From the NCBI GenBank assembly GCA_036479015.1, contig JAZGFB010000047.1, positions 62,001 to 126,000 on the forward strand: a DNA stretch of 64,000 nt. Direction: 5' to 3'. Numbering within the stretch: position 1 is the stretch's first letter; each line of letters starts with the position of its first letter. The notes beneath the pieces were generated by a model. That model was given only the letters and a program-made list of their open reading frames with translations, had not been told where the DNA came from and did not search any database. Shown here piece after piece: positions 15,352 to 24,796 of the stretch. The stretch comes from NVTR01 sp036479015 (lineage in GTDB: Bacteria; Pseudomonadota; Alphaproteobacteria; Rhodobacterales; Rhodobacteraceae). The translations under genes and the position numbers were made by a program.

Positions 15352-17166
15352 TTACTTAGCCGCGATCAATTGTTCCAGCGGATCATGCTCTGCCACATAA
15401 TGGTCTGGGCCAACCTGCGACAGTACCGGAACATAGTCACGCGCCCCAGTCGCCAGCTTTGACGGCAGGAACCGCAATGCGGCACCTGGGTCCAGCGGGC
15501 TTGGCAATTCACCGGGCAGCTTTATCCGGGTGCGGGTGCGCTCAATACGCGGATCCGGCACTGGCACCGCCGAAATCAGCGCCTTGGTATAGGGGTGCTG
15601 GGCTGATGAATAAATCGTATCACGGTCAGCAAATTCTACCGCACGGCCCAGATACAGCACCAATATCCGATGCGAGATATCGCGCACCACCGACAGGTCA
15701 TGGCTGATGAACAGCATCGACAGGCCAAATTCGCTTTGCAAATCTTTCAACAGATCCACCACCTGGGCCTGAATGGACACATCCAGTGCTGATACGGCTT
15801 CGTCGCAGATAATCATCTTTGGCTTGTTGATCATGGCACGTGCAATACCAACGCGTTGGTTTTGCCCACCCGACAATTCGTGCGGGTAGCGGTTGATCAT
15901 GCGCTGGTCCAGGTCAACCTTTTCCATCATTTCCGCCACGGCCATTTTGCGTTGCTTACTGGTAAGACCCGGCTGAAACGTGCGCAGGGGCTCCATGATA
16001 GACGCCGCAATGGTCATGCGTGGGTTCAAACTTGCCAGCGGATCCTGAAACACGATTTGCAGATCTTTACGATGCGGGATCATCTTGGCGCGGCTCAGAT
16101 TTTGCAAAGGCTTGCCCATCCACGCAACAGAACCCATGCTTGGCGGGATCAGTTGCAGCACAGCACGTGCTAATGTGGATTTACCACAGCCGCTTTCGCC
16201 CACTATGCCCAGGGTTTCCCCCTCTCGCAGGTCAAAGCTAACCCCATCCACAGCCTTCAAAGGCACGGTTTTACCAAACAGCCCTTGATCCAGCCGGATC
16301 GGGAAATGCACCTTCACATCTTCAACTTTCAGCACAATTTTGCTGTCAGCCGCCAGCGGCTTAATGGGGTTAGACCCCTTTGGCTGGTCAATGCGTGGCA
16401 TCGCATCCAACAACATCTTGGTGTATTCGTGCTTGGGCGCGTGAAAGATGTCTTCGGCTGTGCCCTCTTCGACAAATTCGCCCAGCCGCATCACCTGCAT
16501 CCGGTCACACATCCGCGCCACCACACCCATATCATGGGTGATCAGTGCAATTGCTGTGCCCTCTTCTTTTTGCAAGCCCGCCATCAGATCTAGAATTTCG
16601 GCCTGCACGGTCACATCCAGCGCCGTCGTCGGTTCATCCGCCACCAACAGGCGCGGATTACACAGCATAGCCATAGCGATCATCACCCGCTGGCGCATGC
16701 CACCGGACAGTTCATGGGGGTATTGTTGCAAGCGGCGCGCGGCCTCTGGTATCTGCACCCGGTCCAACCAGTTCAGACATTGCTCCATCGCCGCAGCACC
16801 CGTAAGCCCCTTATGCAGGCGCAACACTTCCTGCATTTGTTCACCAATACGCATATGTGGTGTCAATGCCGTCAGCGGGTCCTGAAAGATCATAGCAATC
16901 TGATCGCCACGAATTTCATTATGCTGCTTTGGCGTCAGGTTCAGCAGGTCATTGCCGTCAAAATCGACCCGCCCGGTGGTGCTGCCATTTTCGGCCAGCA
17001 ACCCCATCGCGGCCATAAAGGTCTGGCTTTTGCCGGAACCGCTTTCGCCCACTATCCCCAGGCATTCACCCGGTTTAATCGAAAAGTTGATGCCTTTCAC
17101 AGCCTCCACAGGCCCATCGGGCGTGGAAAAGGTGACTGTCAAGTTTTCTACACTAAGCAATGCCAT
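15352..17166 (-). CDS. Double ATPase of a peptide/nickel-type ABC importer (OppDF fusion)
   Basis: Single protein of about 604 residues holding two complete ABC ATPase domains, equivalent to OppD plus OppF. Each half has Walker A (GIVGESGSGKSQT; GIVGESGCGKSTL), an LSGG signature (HELSGGMRQRV; HELSGGQNQRV) and Walker B (LLVADEPTTALD; MIICDEAVSALD). Oligopeptide-family C-terminal extensions follow each domain. The ATG at 17166 starts one base after the permease stop; the frame runs further upstream only inside that gene. It energises import of peptides or related solutes by the adjacent permeases and binding protein. Confidence 0.92.
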   Translation of the reverse strand: MALLSVENLTVTFSTPDGPVEAVKGINFSIKPGECLGIVGESGSGKSQTFMAAMGLLAENGSTTGRVDFDGNDLLNLTPKQHNEIRGDQIAMIFQDPLTALTPHMRIGEQMQEVLRLHKGLTGAAAMEQCLNWLDRVQIPEAARRLQQYPHELSGGMRQRVMIAMAMLCNPRLLVADEPTTALDVTVQAEILDLMAGLQKEEGTAIALITHDMGVVARMCDRMQVMRLGEFVEEGTAEDIFHAPKHEYTKMLLDAMPRIDQPKGSNPIKPLAADSKIVLKVEDVKVHFPIRLDQGLFGKTVPLKAVDGVSFDLREGETLGIVGESGCGKSTLARAVLQLIPPSMGSVAWMGKPLQNLSRAKMIPHRKDLQIVFQDPLASLNPRMTIAASIMEPLRTFQPGLTSKQRKMAVAEMMEKVDLDQRMINRYPHELSGGQNQRVGIARAMINKPKMIICDEAVSALDVSIQAQVVDLLKDLQSEFGLSMLFISHDLSVVRDISHRILVLYLGRAVEFADRDTIYSSAQHPYTKALISAVPVPDPRIERTRTRIKLPGELPSPLDPGAALRFLPSKLATGARDYVPVLSQVGPDHYVAEHDPLEQLIAAK

Positions 17167-17167
17167 A

Positions 17168-18097
17168 TCATTGATCCTTTGGGTCAAGGGCGTCACGCAA
17201 ACCGTCGCCTATAAAGAACAGGCTGATGATAAGAGACAGAAAGAGAAATAACGGCACCACAAGCTGCCACAATGTTCCATATAAAATCTGTCCCGCACCT
17301 TCCGATATTAACGCACCAAGGGATGTATCAGGTTCCTGAACGCCCAATCCAAGAAAGGAAATGAAGCTCTCTGTCATAATCATACCAGGCACCAGCAACG
17401 TGGCATAAACCACGACAACGCCTAATAAATTAGGCAGGATATGGCGGATCACAATAGTAAACCAACCAACACCTGCGGCATGGGCCGCTTCAATAAATTC
17501 ACGGTTTTTCAAGCTAAGGGTCTGCCCTCGCACAATCCGGCTCATATCAAGCCAGCCGACAATGCCGATACCAATGAACAACATGAACAGACTTCGCTCA
17601 AATATCACCAGCAACAGGATGATGATAAACATGAACGGCACAGCGATCAGAATATCAACGATGCGCATCATCAGCCCATCAACCCAGCCGCCGATATAGC
17701 CAGATATTGCACCGTAAAGCGTACCGATGATTACAGCGGTCATCGCCCCTACGACCCCAACCATAATCGAGGTCAGCGTTGCCTGAATGCTGCGTGAATA
17801 CAAATCACGCCCCAAAGGATCCAGCCCAAAGAAATGGCCGTTACCAATGCTTGGCCGTCCCTCTCCAGCAATGTCGCCCATCCGGTTCCAGTCGATTTCA
17901 TCATTGCTCCATTCGGCAAAAAATGGACCGATTATAGTGAAAAGCAGGATCAGTACGATAACAGTCATCGACCCCACGGCTGCCTTGTTTCGGAAAAACC
18001 GAGCCATAGCATCCTGCCATAACGATCGGCCTTTCACCTGTTCCGCTTCCACCAACTTTTCAGCAATGCGGTCTATTTGTTCAGTTTGCGTGATCAT
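17168..18097 (-). CDS. ABC importer permease, OppC/DppC type
   Basis: Inner-membrane permease of about 309 residues with six hydrophobic segments and the BPD_transp_1 EAA loop (FIEAAHAAGVGWFTIVIRHI). The N-terminal cytoplasmic tail followed by one helix and the OppC_N motif is typical of OppC. ATG at 18097 has a G-rich ribosome site just before it and begins 13 bp after the oppB stop; an upstream in-frame start would lie inside oppB. Forms the transmembrane channel with the neighbouring OppB-like protein. Confidence 0.92.
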   Translation of the reverse strand: MITQTEQIDRIAEKLVEAEQVKGRSLWQDAMARFFRNKAAVGSMTVIVLILLFTIIGPFFAEWSNDEIDWNRMGDIAGEGRPSIGNGHFFGLDPLGRDLYSRSIQATLTSIMVGVVGAMTAVIIGTLYGAISGYIGGWVDGLMMRIVDILIAVPFMFIIILLLVIFERSLFMLFIGIGIVGWLDMSRIVRGQTLSLKNREFIEAAHAAGVGWFTIVIRHILPNLLGVVVVYATLLVPGMIMTESFISFLGLGVQEPDTSLGALISEGAGQILYGTLWQLVVPLFLFLSLIISLFFIGDGLRDALDPKDQ

Positions 18098-18110
18098 GCC
18101 CCGCCCCCCC

Positions 18111-19034
18111 CTAATATCTGATTTTCGGGTCAAGCCAGGCGTAAATTACGTCGGCGACAAGGTTAAACACGATGGTCAAGCTGCCATATAATATAGTCAG
18201 CCCCAGCATCACAGAATAGTCCCGGTTTAGCGCTGAATTCACGAAACCACGCCCGATCCCACCGGTGGAGAAATAAATATCGATCACCACCGATCCCGTG
18301 ATCATGCCCACAAATGCCGGGCCCAGATAGGACACCACCGGCATCATCGTGGGCTTCATCGCGTGACGCCAGATAATGGTACTGGTGGGCAGACCCTTGG
18401 CCTTGGCTGTGCGAATAAAGTTGGAATTCAGCACCTCCAACATAGACCCGCGGGTGATCCGGGCGATAGACGCCATAAATGAAGTGGACAGCGCAATCAC
18501 CGGCATCACCAGATAGGGCCAGGCCCCACCATTCCAGCCACCGCCGGGCAACCAGCCCAACTGCCAGGTGAACACAATGATCAAGATCGGCGCCATAACG
18601 AAATTCGGCAAGCTCTGCGCGGTAAAGGTCGCGCCAACGGCGATATAGTCAATCCAGGTGTTGTGCTTGATGGCCGCTACAACCCCAAGGCTTACGCCCA
18701 CGACCACAGCGATAAGAAACGAGATCGACCCATAGGTCAGTGTCACAGGGAAGCCCTGCGCAATAATGTCATTCACAGTGCGGTCTTTGTATTGATAGCT
18801 GGGTCCAAAATCCAGATGCAGGATGATACCTGTAAGGTAGTTCCACATCTGCACCCAGATCGACTGATCCAGCCCATATTTTGCGGTGATATTTGCCAAT
18901 ACCTGCGGTGGCAACGGCCGCTCACTGGTAAAGGGTCCGCCCGGGGCGGTCTGCATCAGGAAAAAACATATAATGATTATGATTATCAGTGTCGGAATAG
19001 CGACCAGTAGTCGCCGAATAATAAAGCGTAGCAT
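18111..19034 (-). CDS. ABC importer permease, OppB/DppB type
   Basis: Inner-membrane permease of about 307 residues. It starts with the OppB-type first helix (MLRFIIRRLLVAIPTLIIII), has a long periplasmic loop (PGGPFTSERPLPPQVLANI) and an EAA loop (FIRTAKAKGLPTSTIIWRHA). ATG 19034 is preferred: GGGGAGG sits 8 nt upstream, while the in-frame ATG at 19058 has none. A strong hairpin separates it from the binding-protein gene upstream. Confidence 0.92.
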   Translation of the reverse strand: MLRFIIRRLLVAIPTLIIIIIICFFLMQTAPGGPFTSERPLPPQVLANITAKYGLDQSIWVQMWNYLTGIILHLDFGPSYQYKDRTVNDIIAQGFPVTLTYGSISFLIAVVVGVSLGVVAAIKHNTWIDYIAVGATFTAQSLPNFVMAPILIIVFTWQLGWLPGGGWNGGAWPYLVMPVIALSTSFMASIARITRGSMLEVLNSNFIRTAKAKGLPTSTIIWRHAMKPTMMPVVSYLGPAFVGMITGSVVIDIYFSTGGIGRGFVNSALNRDYSVMLGLTILYGSLTIVFNLVADVIYAWLDPKIRY

Positions 19035-19057
19035 GTGCAACCTCCCCAAAAAGCACA

Positions 19058-19087
19058 CATCCCGGCCCCTTTATCGGGGCCGGGATG
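19058..19087 (-). terminator. Strong hairpin between oppA-like and oppB-like genes
   Basis: A perfect 12-bp stem (CATCCCGGCCCC at 19058-19069 and its complement at 19076-19087) with a 6-nt loop. On the transcribed strand it follows the binding-protein stop by about 20 bp and lacks a strong T-run. Hairpins in this place commonly protect the binding-protein mRNA and reduce read-through, which makes the binding protein more abundant than the permease. Confidence 0.7.
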
Positions 19088-19106
19088 GCAATTCTACCTC
19101 GTCCGA

Positions 19107-20729
19107 TTAATCGGCGATTTTGTAGAGATTTTTTGAGTACCAGTTCTGCTCAACGTTATTGAGAGGCCAGTTTTTCATTGTATCAACCAACATAAATACG
19201 CTTGCATAGTGATAGATTGGAATAATCGGAACATCGGTCGCAATGTGCTGTTCTATCTGGCTATACATCGCCTGTGCGTTATCCGAAGTTTTCGCTTCAT
19301 CCAACAGCGCATCAACTTCTGCATTGTTGTACTTAGAGTCGTTATAACCGGAACCTGAATTCATCAGATCAAGGAAGGTCGAGGCTTCGTTATAATCACC
19401 ACACCAACCGGCACGGGCCACCTGATAGTCTTGGTTGCCTCTCGTTTCCAGGAAGGTTTTCCATTCCTGGTTGGCCAGGGTTACCTGAATGCCCAGTTTC
19501 TGCTTCCACATCTGGCTTATGGCCACAGCGATCTTTTTGTGTGTTTCAGATGTGTTGTAGACCAGATCCAGTTCCAGCCCGGCACCAATACCTGCATCAG
19601 CCATCAATGCCACAGCTTTGGCATCGCGTTCTGCCTGTGTCATGCCAGCTGCCGGAACATCGGGTACCACAAACCCAGCAGTTGCTGCCGGTGTAAATGT
19701 ATAGGCAGCTGACTCACCACCGGCCAATACTTTGTCAACGATGATATCGCGGTCAATCGCCAGTGACAGGGCTTCACGAACCCGCACGTCTTTCAACGCT
19801 TCCGGTGTCGTGTCTGTCTGGTTGATTGTGTAGTAATAGCTGCAAAGCGCCGGAACACTTACTGCTTCTGCAGGATATTCTGCCGACATCTTAGGGAACT
19901 GACCGGCAGGTACGTCTGTCCGGTCCAACTCACCCGCGAAATAGCGTGTCAGTGCAACATTTTCATTTTCAACAACCAAAGTGGTCACAGTTTCAAGGAT
20001 GGTATGCTCGTTGTCCCAATACAGTGGGTTACGCACCCGAACCGAACGCTCACCAGGAACCCATTCAGTCAGCATATAAGCGCCGTTTGAAACAATGTTT
20101 CCGGCCTTGGCCCAATCAGCACCATGCGCTTCAACCGTGGCCTGGTGTACAGGGGAAGTCGAGAAAAGCGTGGTCATAGCTGGGAAATATGGCAGTGAAC
20201 CTGTTAGCTGCACAACCAATGTGGTGTCATTAGGTGCTGAAACACCCAAATCTGAGGTCGGCTTATCACCGGCCAGAATTTCAGCAGAATTCACGATCGA
20301 CATCAATTCGCCATACCAAGAATAGGGCGATGCTAATTCTGGATCCACCAAACGCTGCCAAGCGTATACGAAATCACCGGCAACAACAGGGTCGCCGTTT
20401 GACCATTTTGCATCTGCGCGCAGGGTGAATGTGTATTCATCTTTGGCGTCGTTTGTTGTGTGGCTTAGGGCAACACCGGGTATCAGGTTGCCGTCATTGT
20501 CCTGAATGTACAGGCCTTCAAACAGATCCCGCAGGGCGGAGGCACCAGTGGTGTCTTCGTTCATCTGCGGATCAAGCGTTAGCAGGCCCGATAGTATCCG
20601 GTATGTAAATGTCTGGTCATCGGCAAGCGCTTCGCCGGTCATAGGATGGGTACCGGCCGCAAGCAGCGGACCTGCAATCATCGTGCTGGCCATAAGACCT
20701 GCAAATAGAATACGTGGCATTTTCGTCAT
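19107..20729 (-). CDS. Periplasmic oligopeptide-binding protein (OppA/MppA-like, SBP_bac_5)
   Basis: Solute-binding protein of 540 residues with a Sec signal peptide (cleavage near LLAAG, about residue 25). Family landmarks are LDPQMNEDTTGASALRDLFE near the N-terminus, FTLRADAKWSNGDPVVAGDF, and VRVREALSLAIDRDIIVDKV in the second lobe. The length and the AGDFVYAWQRLVDP motif fit OppA/MppA rather than the nickel or dipeptide branch. It is first in the operon and probably delivers peptides to the OppBC-like channel. The exact ligand is unknown. Confidence 0.92.
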   Translation of the reverse strand: MTKMPRILFAGLMASTMIAGPLLAAGTHPMTGEALADDQTFTYRILSGLLTLDPQMNEDTTGASALRDLFEGLYIQDNDGNLIPGVALSHTTNDAKDEYTFTLRADAKWSNGDPVVAGDFVYAWQRLVDPELASPYSWYGELMSIVNSAEILAGDKPTSDLGVSAPNDTTLVVQLTGSLPYFPAMTTLFSTSPVHQATVEAHGADWAKAGNIVSNGAYMLTEWVPGERSVRVRNPLYWDNEHTILETVTTLVVENENVALTRYFAGELDRTDVPAGQFPKMSAEYPAEAVSVPALCSYYYTINQTDTTPEALKDVRVREALSLAIDRDIIVDKVLAGGESAAYTFTPAATAGFVVPDVPAAGMTQAERDAKAVALMADAGIGAGLELDLVYNTSETHKKIAVAISQMWKQKLGIQVTLANQEWKTFLETRGNQDYQVARAGWCGDYNEASTFLDLMNSGSGYNDSKYNNAEVDALLDEAKTSDNAQAMYSQIEQHIATDVPIIPIYHYASVFMLVDTMKNWPLNNVEQNWYSKNLYKIAD

Positions 20730-21191
20730 GTGTTTTCCTCTCCTGATGGTGTTTTTATTTGGGTCTGTCGAATAAGTTTCGTAAGCTCCAAATATGTCCG
20801 GGTGACCACAGCGATCCCCAGCGTCTTGATATAAGAGCCTGCCAAAAATTTACCAATTTGTACAATGCTTTATTTAAATAATTGCTCTATTTGAACAGAT
20901 TGATCGGCCTTTTCAGGCATATAGCCGCAAGAACAATCAAATTGTATGCACCCATTGCGCATATCGACAAACCTAGGGCCGGAAATTTCCGGTGCTCGTC
21001 GCAATATTCGCCCCCATTTAAGAAATACCCCCCCCCTTTAAGAAAATAGCAGGTGATTCCCACCCCAGCCAAGCCGATTTTTGCCGCTGTCAGCTTGAGT
21101 GCACAGCCACTGCTTAATGCATGAGGGCTTTAGGCCGGAACAATACCCTCCTATAGTCGGGCAGCAATAACAGACAGCCAAGCGGGCAATA
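20730..21191. other. AT-rich gap with no supported gene; probable oppA promoter region
   Basis: This 462-bp gap separates the divergent binding-protein and glycosyltransferase-like genes. Bases 20840-20890 are strongly AT-rich, suitable for a promoter, but I cannot fix a convincing -35/-10 pair. An imperfect tandem repeat of C-run plus TTTAAGAAATA lies at about 21012-21048. A 61-codon minus-strand frame (20887-21072) contains one hydrophobic stretch but has no ribosome site or family feature. Confidence 0.5.
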
Positions 21192-22199
21192 ATGGCCAAT
21201 AACACCATCAATACGACGCCCTTCAACATCGTTGTGATCGGTCAAAATGGCCGCCTTATGTATGAGGCGCTGATTTTCGCCGCCTCACTGCGCAGTTCTG
21301 ACCCAGATTTTCAGGGCCAGCTGTTTATCGCAGAGCCCCAGTATAACGACCGCTGGGAAAATAACCCCACCATACGCAATGACGAAGTGCGCACATTACT
21401 TACCAATGAATACGGCGCTAAGATTTTACCGTTTGAAAACCGGCACTTCGGAAAAGACTATCCCAACGGCAATAAAATCGAAGCGCTTTTCGCCCTGCCA
21501 AAAGGCGAACCGTTTGTGTTTTTTGATACCGACACGCTGGTCACTGGCCCTCTCTCGGCGGTCCCGTTTGATTTTGACCGCCCCAGCGCGTCGCAGCGGG
21601 TGGAAGGCACCTGGCCAAAACCCGAACTATACGGCCCCGGCTATGCCGAAATCTGGAAATCACTCTATGACCGGTTTGATCTTGATTTTGACAGCTCACT
21701 GGACCCGTCCCAACCCCATGAATACTGGCGCCGCTTCCTGTATTTCAACGCCGGCTGGTTCTATTATCGATGCCCCCATGAATTTGGCCGACGCTTTTTA
21801 GACTATGCCCTTGAAATCCGCGCCACCCCCGGTGATGCACTTGCCGCCCAAACCCTTGATCCATGGTTGGATCAGGTTGCCCTGCCATTGGTAATCCATT
21901 CCTTTAGCGGCGGGCGCGACGCCTTGCCCGGCGGCCACCTGGACGGATCAGCCAGCTGCCATTACCGGACCTTTCCGCTGCTATACGCCCGCGAAAACGA
22001 TACTGTTATTGACGTGCTAAACACTGTCCTTGCCCCCAATAAGCTAAAAAAGGTCCTGAAAACCTACGACCCCATTAAGCGGGTTGTCTACCAAAAGCGC
22101 GGGCTAAAAGTGCGTGCCATGTTCGACCGCGACAACCTGCCACTGCGCGAACAGATGATCCGAAACCGGATCAAAAAAGCCGGGCACTGGATGCGGTAA
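21192..22199 (+). CDS. Glycosyltransferase-like (GT-A fold) hypothetical protein
   Basis: Protein of 335 residues with no signal peptide. The start FNIVVIGQNGRLMYEALIFA suggests a Rossmann-like nucleotide-sugar domain, and KGEPFVFFDTDTLVTGPLS contains a DxD motif as in GT-A glycosyltransferases of the GT8-like type. Later segments NAGWFYYRCPHEFGRRF and DQVALPLVIHSF fit an acceptor-side domain. I recognise no named enzyme. It stands alone, 167 bp before the large membrane protein gene, and is read divergently from the ABC importer. Confidence 0.65.
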   Translation: MANNTINTTPFNIVVIGQNGRLMYEALIFAASLRSSDPDFQGQLFIAEPQYNDRWENNPTIRNDEVRTLLTNEYGAKILPFENRHFGKDYPNGNKIEALFALPKGEPFVFFDTDTLVTGPLSAVPFDFDRPSASQRVEGTWPKPELYGPGYAEIWKSLYDRFDLDFDSSLDPSQPHEYWRRFLYFNAGWFYYRCPHEFGRRFLDYALEIRATPGDALAAQTLDPWLDQVALPLVIHSFSGGRDALPGGHLDGSASCHYRTFPLLYARENDTVIDVLNTVLAPNKLKKVLKTYDPIKRVVYQKRGLKVRAMFDRDNLPLREQMIRNRIKKAGHWMR

Positions 22200-22366
22200 C
22201 GGGGCGCAATAATTGTTACCAAAAGTTAGGTAACCTGCCAACATTTTTACAAAATTCACCGGCTCAATGGCAGTTGCGGCCCTTTTCCTCGGCAATAACC
22301 TGCTATAGTCTTAACGGGTGGGCCATGTTTGCCCACGGCCAGTTAAGCATGTGATAGACCCGACGA

Positions 22367-24763
22367 ATGAAGCCAAGTTTCGCCCTTAACCTCAGCCATC
22401 AAGGCCTTAGCCTATTGCGCCGGGCCAAAAACGGCTGGCAAATCATTGGCAGCGCTGAACTGGATGACCCGGACCTGACTGCGCGGCTGCAATACCTGCG
22501 CAAAACCGCCGCCGAACTTGCCAGTGGTCAATTGGCCTCAAAGCTGGTGATCCCGAACTCCGAAATCCTGTATCGCACCATCGATGTGCCCGACACCGCA
22601 GATACCCCGCTCAAAGACGCCGTGCGCCAGGCGCTTGACGGCGCCACGCCCTACCCCGTGGATGATCTGGCATATGACTTTGTTGATGCGGGCAATAGCA
22701 AGGTTCACATTGCGGCTGTGGCCCACGACACCCTTAACGAAGCCGAAAGTTTTGCAATCGAGCATGGCTTTAATCCGGTCTCATATGTTGCCACCCCCAA
22801 GCGCGACGACTTTGTCGGCGAGCCGTTTTTTGGCGAAACCAAGCTTTGCAAATCAATCCTACCGGCAGGCGAAACGGTTGAACCCGATCCGGGGCCGATT
22901 ATTATTACCAGCGACCATGACCCAAATACCGCCGCCGAGCCCCTGTCGACGCCGGAAAATGTAGCCGTGCCAAAACCAAAACCCAAACAAAACCCGACGG
23001 CCGAAATAAAACCCGACCATGACGATCTGTCAGAATTTTCCAGCAGCCGCATGGGCCTGGCAGAAAACGGCACCGCCCCGTCTGATCTTGGCAAGCTATC
23101 GCCGCGCTTCATGCTCTACGCCGACAAAAAGCAACAGGGGCCCGACACTGACGTAAAGGTCACCGCCCCCCCGCCAAAAATCATGATCACGGCAATGGCC
23201 GTCACCGCCCCAGATCTGGCCGGTGAAGACGCCACACCGGACCTAAAACCAGCAAAGACCAAGAAGCCAGCAAAGCCAAACAAACCAAAAGCTGCCAAGA
23301 CGGCTAAGCCCGTCAAATCCACCGCCAAAGTCACTGCAAAAGAATCTCAGCGAACTGCCAAGGAACCGGCAAAACCGGCCCCAACCCACATCGCCCCCGC
23401 CCAGACCGCCCAAAACAAACAGACAGTTTATGACCTTAGGGCGGCTGATCGTGTCGACACCAAGCCAAAGGCTTTCATGGCGGCAATGGTGCTTGGGGGT
23501 GCTGCACTGATCCTCTTCGCCGTTCTAATATCAAGTTTCGCCTTTGACCGCCCGATCGCTGTATCGCGGCTTTGGGACAACTTCACCAACACCCCATCGC
23601 AATTTGAACCAGAGGCACTGACCACACCGCAAATAGTGGCCAGCTCAATTGACCCGGTTCTGCCTGAATCTGCGATACAACCCATCGTTTCTGCACCGCA
23701 AAACCTCGGCACCCTGCCCCCCGGTAGCGACGCAGTTAATGCGACGCTCACGCCTGCCGATCTGGTGGCAACACCGATCGAGCTGGCCGAAACACCCCCG
23801 GACCCCTATGTCGAAATAACACTGGCAGAAGCCGATGTTATATATAATTCAACAGGTTATTGGGTTATGGACCCGGTTCCGCCTGTCAGCCTGACCGCCG
23901 CTGAACTAGAAGATTTTTATGTGGCGTCAATTGACCCGCTGGTCATCAGCCATGATGCCCTTGCCCTGCCCGCAACCCGAACCGGACCAGCCGATATTCA
24001 GCTTGGGGATATGGGCTCACCGGCGGCGTTTGGCACTGTGTTTGATCTGGATGAGCAGGGATTTGTACGGGCAACACCCAGCGGTGCACTGTCAGCAGAT
24101 GGCATCCTGATCACACTGGGGTCGCCCGCCATCACCCCCAGACTGCGCCCCAACCGGGCCACTGATAATGACGCCCCGGCCATCGCCTTAGCCCAGATCC
24201 CCAGAACCCCGCCGACACCGCGCCCGAAAAACCTGATCCAATCCAACGAAAGATCACAATTGGGCGGGCGCACCCGGGCCGAACTGGCGCAATTGCGGCC
24301 CCTACCGCGCCCGGCGTCACCCCAGGACACGGATCAATCCATAAATCTGGCCCCCACCGAGCTGGCATCCCTAAGCTCACCGCTGCCAAAGATTCGCCCG
24401 GCCAATTTCGCAGCCACAGTTCAATCAGCCCGTGATGCCGCCCAAAAAGCAGCGGTAAACAGCGCCCTGCAAAATGCCACAGCCGCCGTCGCCGCCCCCT
24501 CTGCCCCGACCATTCCCACAACGGCATCGGTTGCCCGTGAAGCGACAATTGAAAACGCGATCAACCTATCCAGCAGGGTCAATCTGATCGGGGTTTACGG
24601 CTCATCCAGCGACAGACGGGCCCTGGTGCGCCTGAAAAGCGGCCGTTACGTTAAGGTGCAAATCGGCGACCGGCTGGACGGCGGCAAAGTCGCGGCCATT
24701 GATGGCACCAAACTGCAATATATCAAAGGCGGCCGGTTGGTGACGCTGGACATCGCGTCATAG
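22367..24763 (+). CDS. Large single-span protein with PilM-like N-terminus and GspC/PilP-like C-terminus
   Basis: 798 residues. Residues 1-150 resemble the actin-like PilM/GspL fold (FALNLSHQGLSLLRR, then SEILYRTIDVPDTADTPLKDAVRQAL). Residues 200-345 are a low-complexity Lys/Pro/Ala linker. One membrane helix lies at about 370-393 (MAAMVLGGAALILFAVLISS). A long Pro/Ala/Thr-rich periplasmic region follows, ending in a folded domain at about 728-798 (NLIGVYGSSSDRRALVRL, GRYVKVQIGDRLDGGKVAAI) like the HR domain of GspC or PilP. Some roseobacter annotations call such proteins translation initiation factor 2, which the domains do not support. No other pilus or secretion genes are in the window. 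Confidence 0.6.
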   Translation: MKPSFALNLSHQGLSLLRRAKNGWQIIGSAELDDPDLTARLQYLRKTAAELASGQLASKLVIPNSEILYRTIDVPDTADTPLKDAVRQALDGATPYPVDDLAYDFVDAGNSKVHIAAVAHDTLNEAESFAIEHGFNPVSYVATPKRDDFVGEPFFGETKLCKSILPAGETVEPDPGPIIITSDHDPNTAAEPLSTPENVAVPKPKPKQNPTAEIKPDHDDLSEFSSSRMGLAENGTAPSDLGKLSPRFMLYADKKQQGPDTDVKVTAPPPKIMITAMAVTAPDLAGEDATPDLKPAKTKKPAKPNKPKAAKTAKPVKSTAKVTAKESQRTAKEPAKPAPTHIAPAQTAQNKQTVYDLRAADRVDTKPKAFMAAMVLGGAALILFAVLISSFAFDRPIAVSRLWDNFTNTPSQFEPEALTTPQIVASSIDPVLPESAIQPIVSAPQNLGTLPPGSDAVNATLTPADLVATPIELAETPPDPYVEITLAEADVIYNSTGYWVMDPVPPVSLTAAELEDFYVASIDPLVISHDALALPATRTGPADIQLGDMGSPAAFGTVFDLDEQGFVRATPSGALSADGILITLGSPAITPRLRPNRATDNDAPAIALAQIPRTPPTPRPKNLIQSNERSQLGGRTRAELAQLRPLPRPASPQDTDQSINLAPTELASLSSPLPKIRPANFAATVQSARDAAQKAAVNSALQNATAAVAAPSAPTIPTTASVAREATIENAINLSSRVNLIGVYGSSSDRRALVRLKSGRYVKVQIGDRLDGGKVAAIDGTKLQYIKGGRLVTLDIAS

Positions 24764-24796
24764 GGCTTGGCGAAAAAGCTTTGAAAGCTTTTGGCC

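Noticed and set aside
20887..21072. 61-codon minus-strand frame with a hydrophobic stretch
   Set aside because: No ribosome-binding site, no family, and built on the C-run repeat; likely chance.
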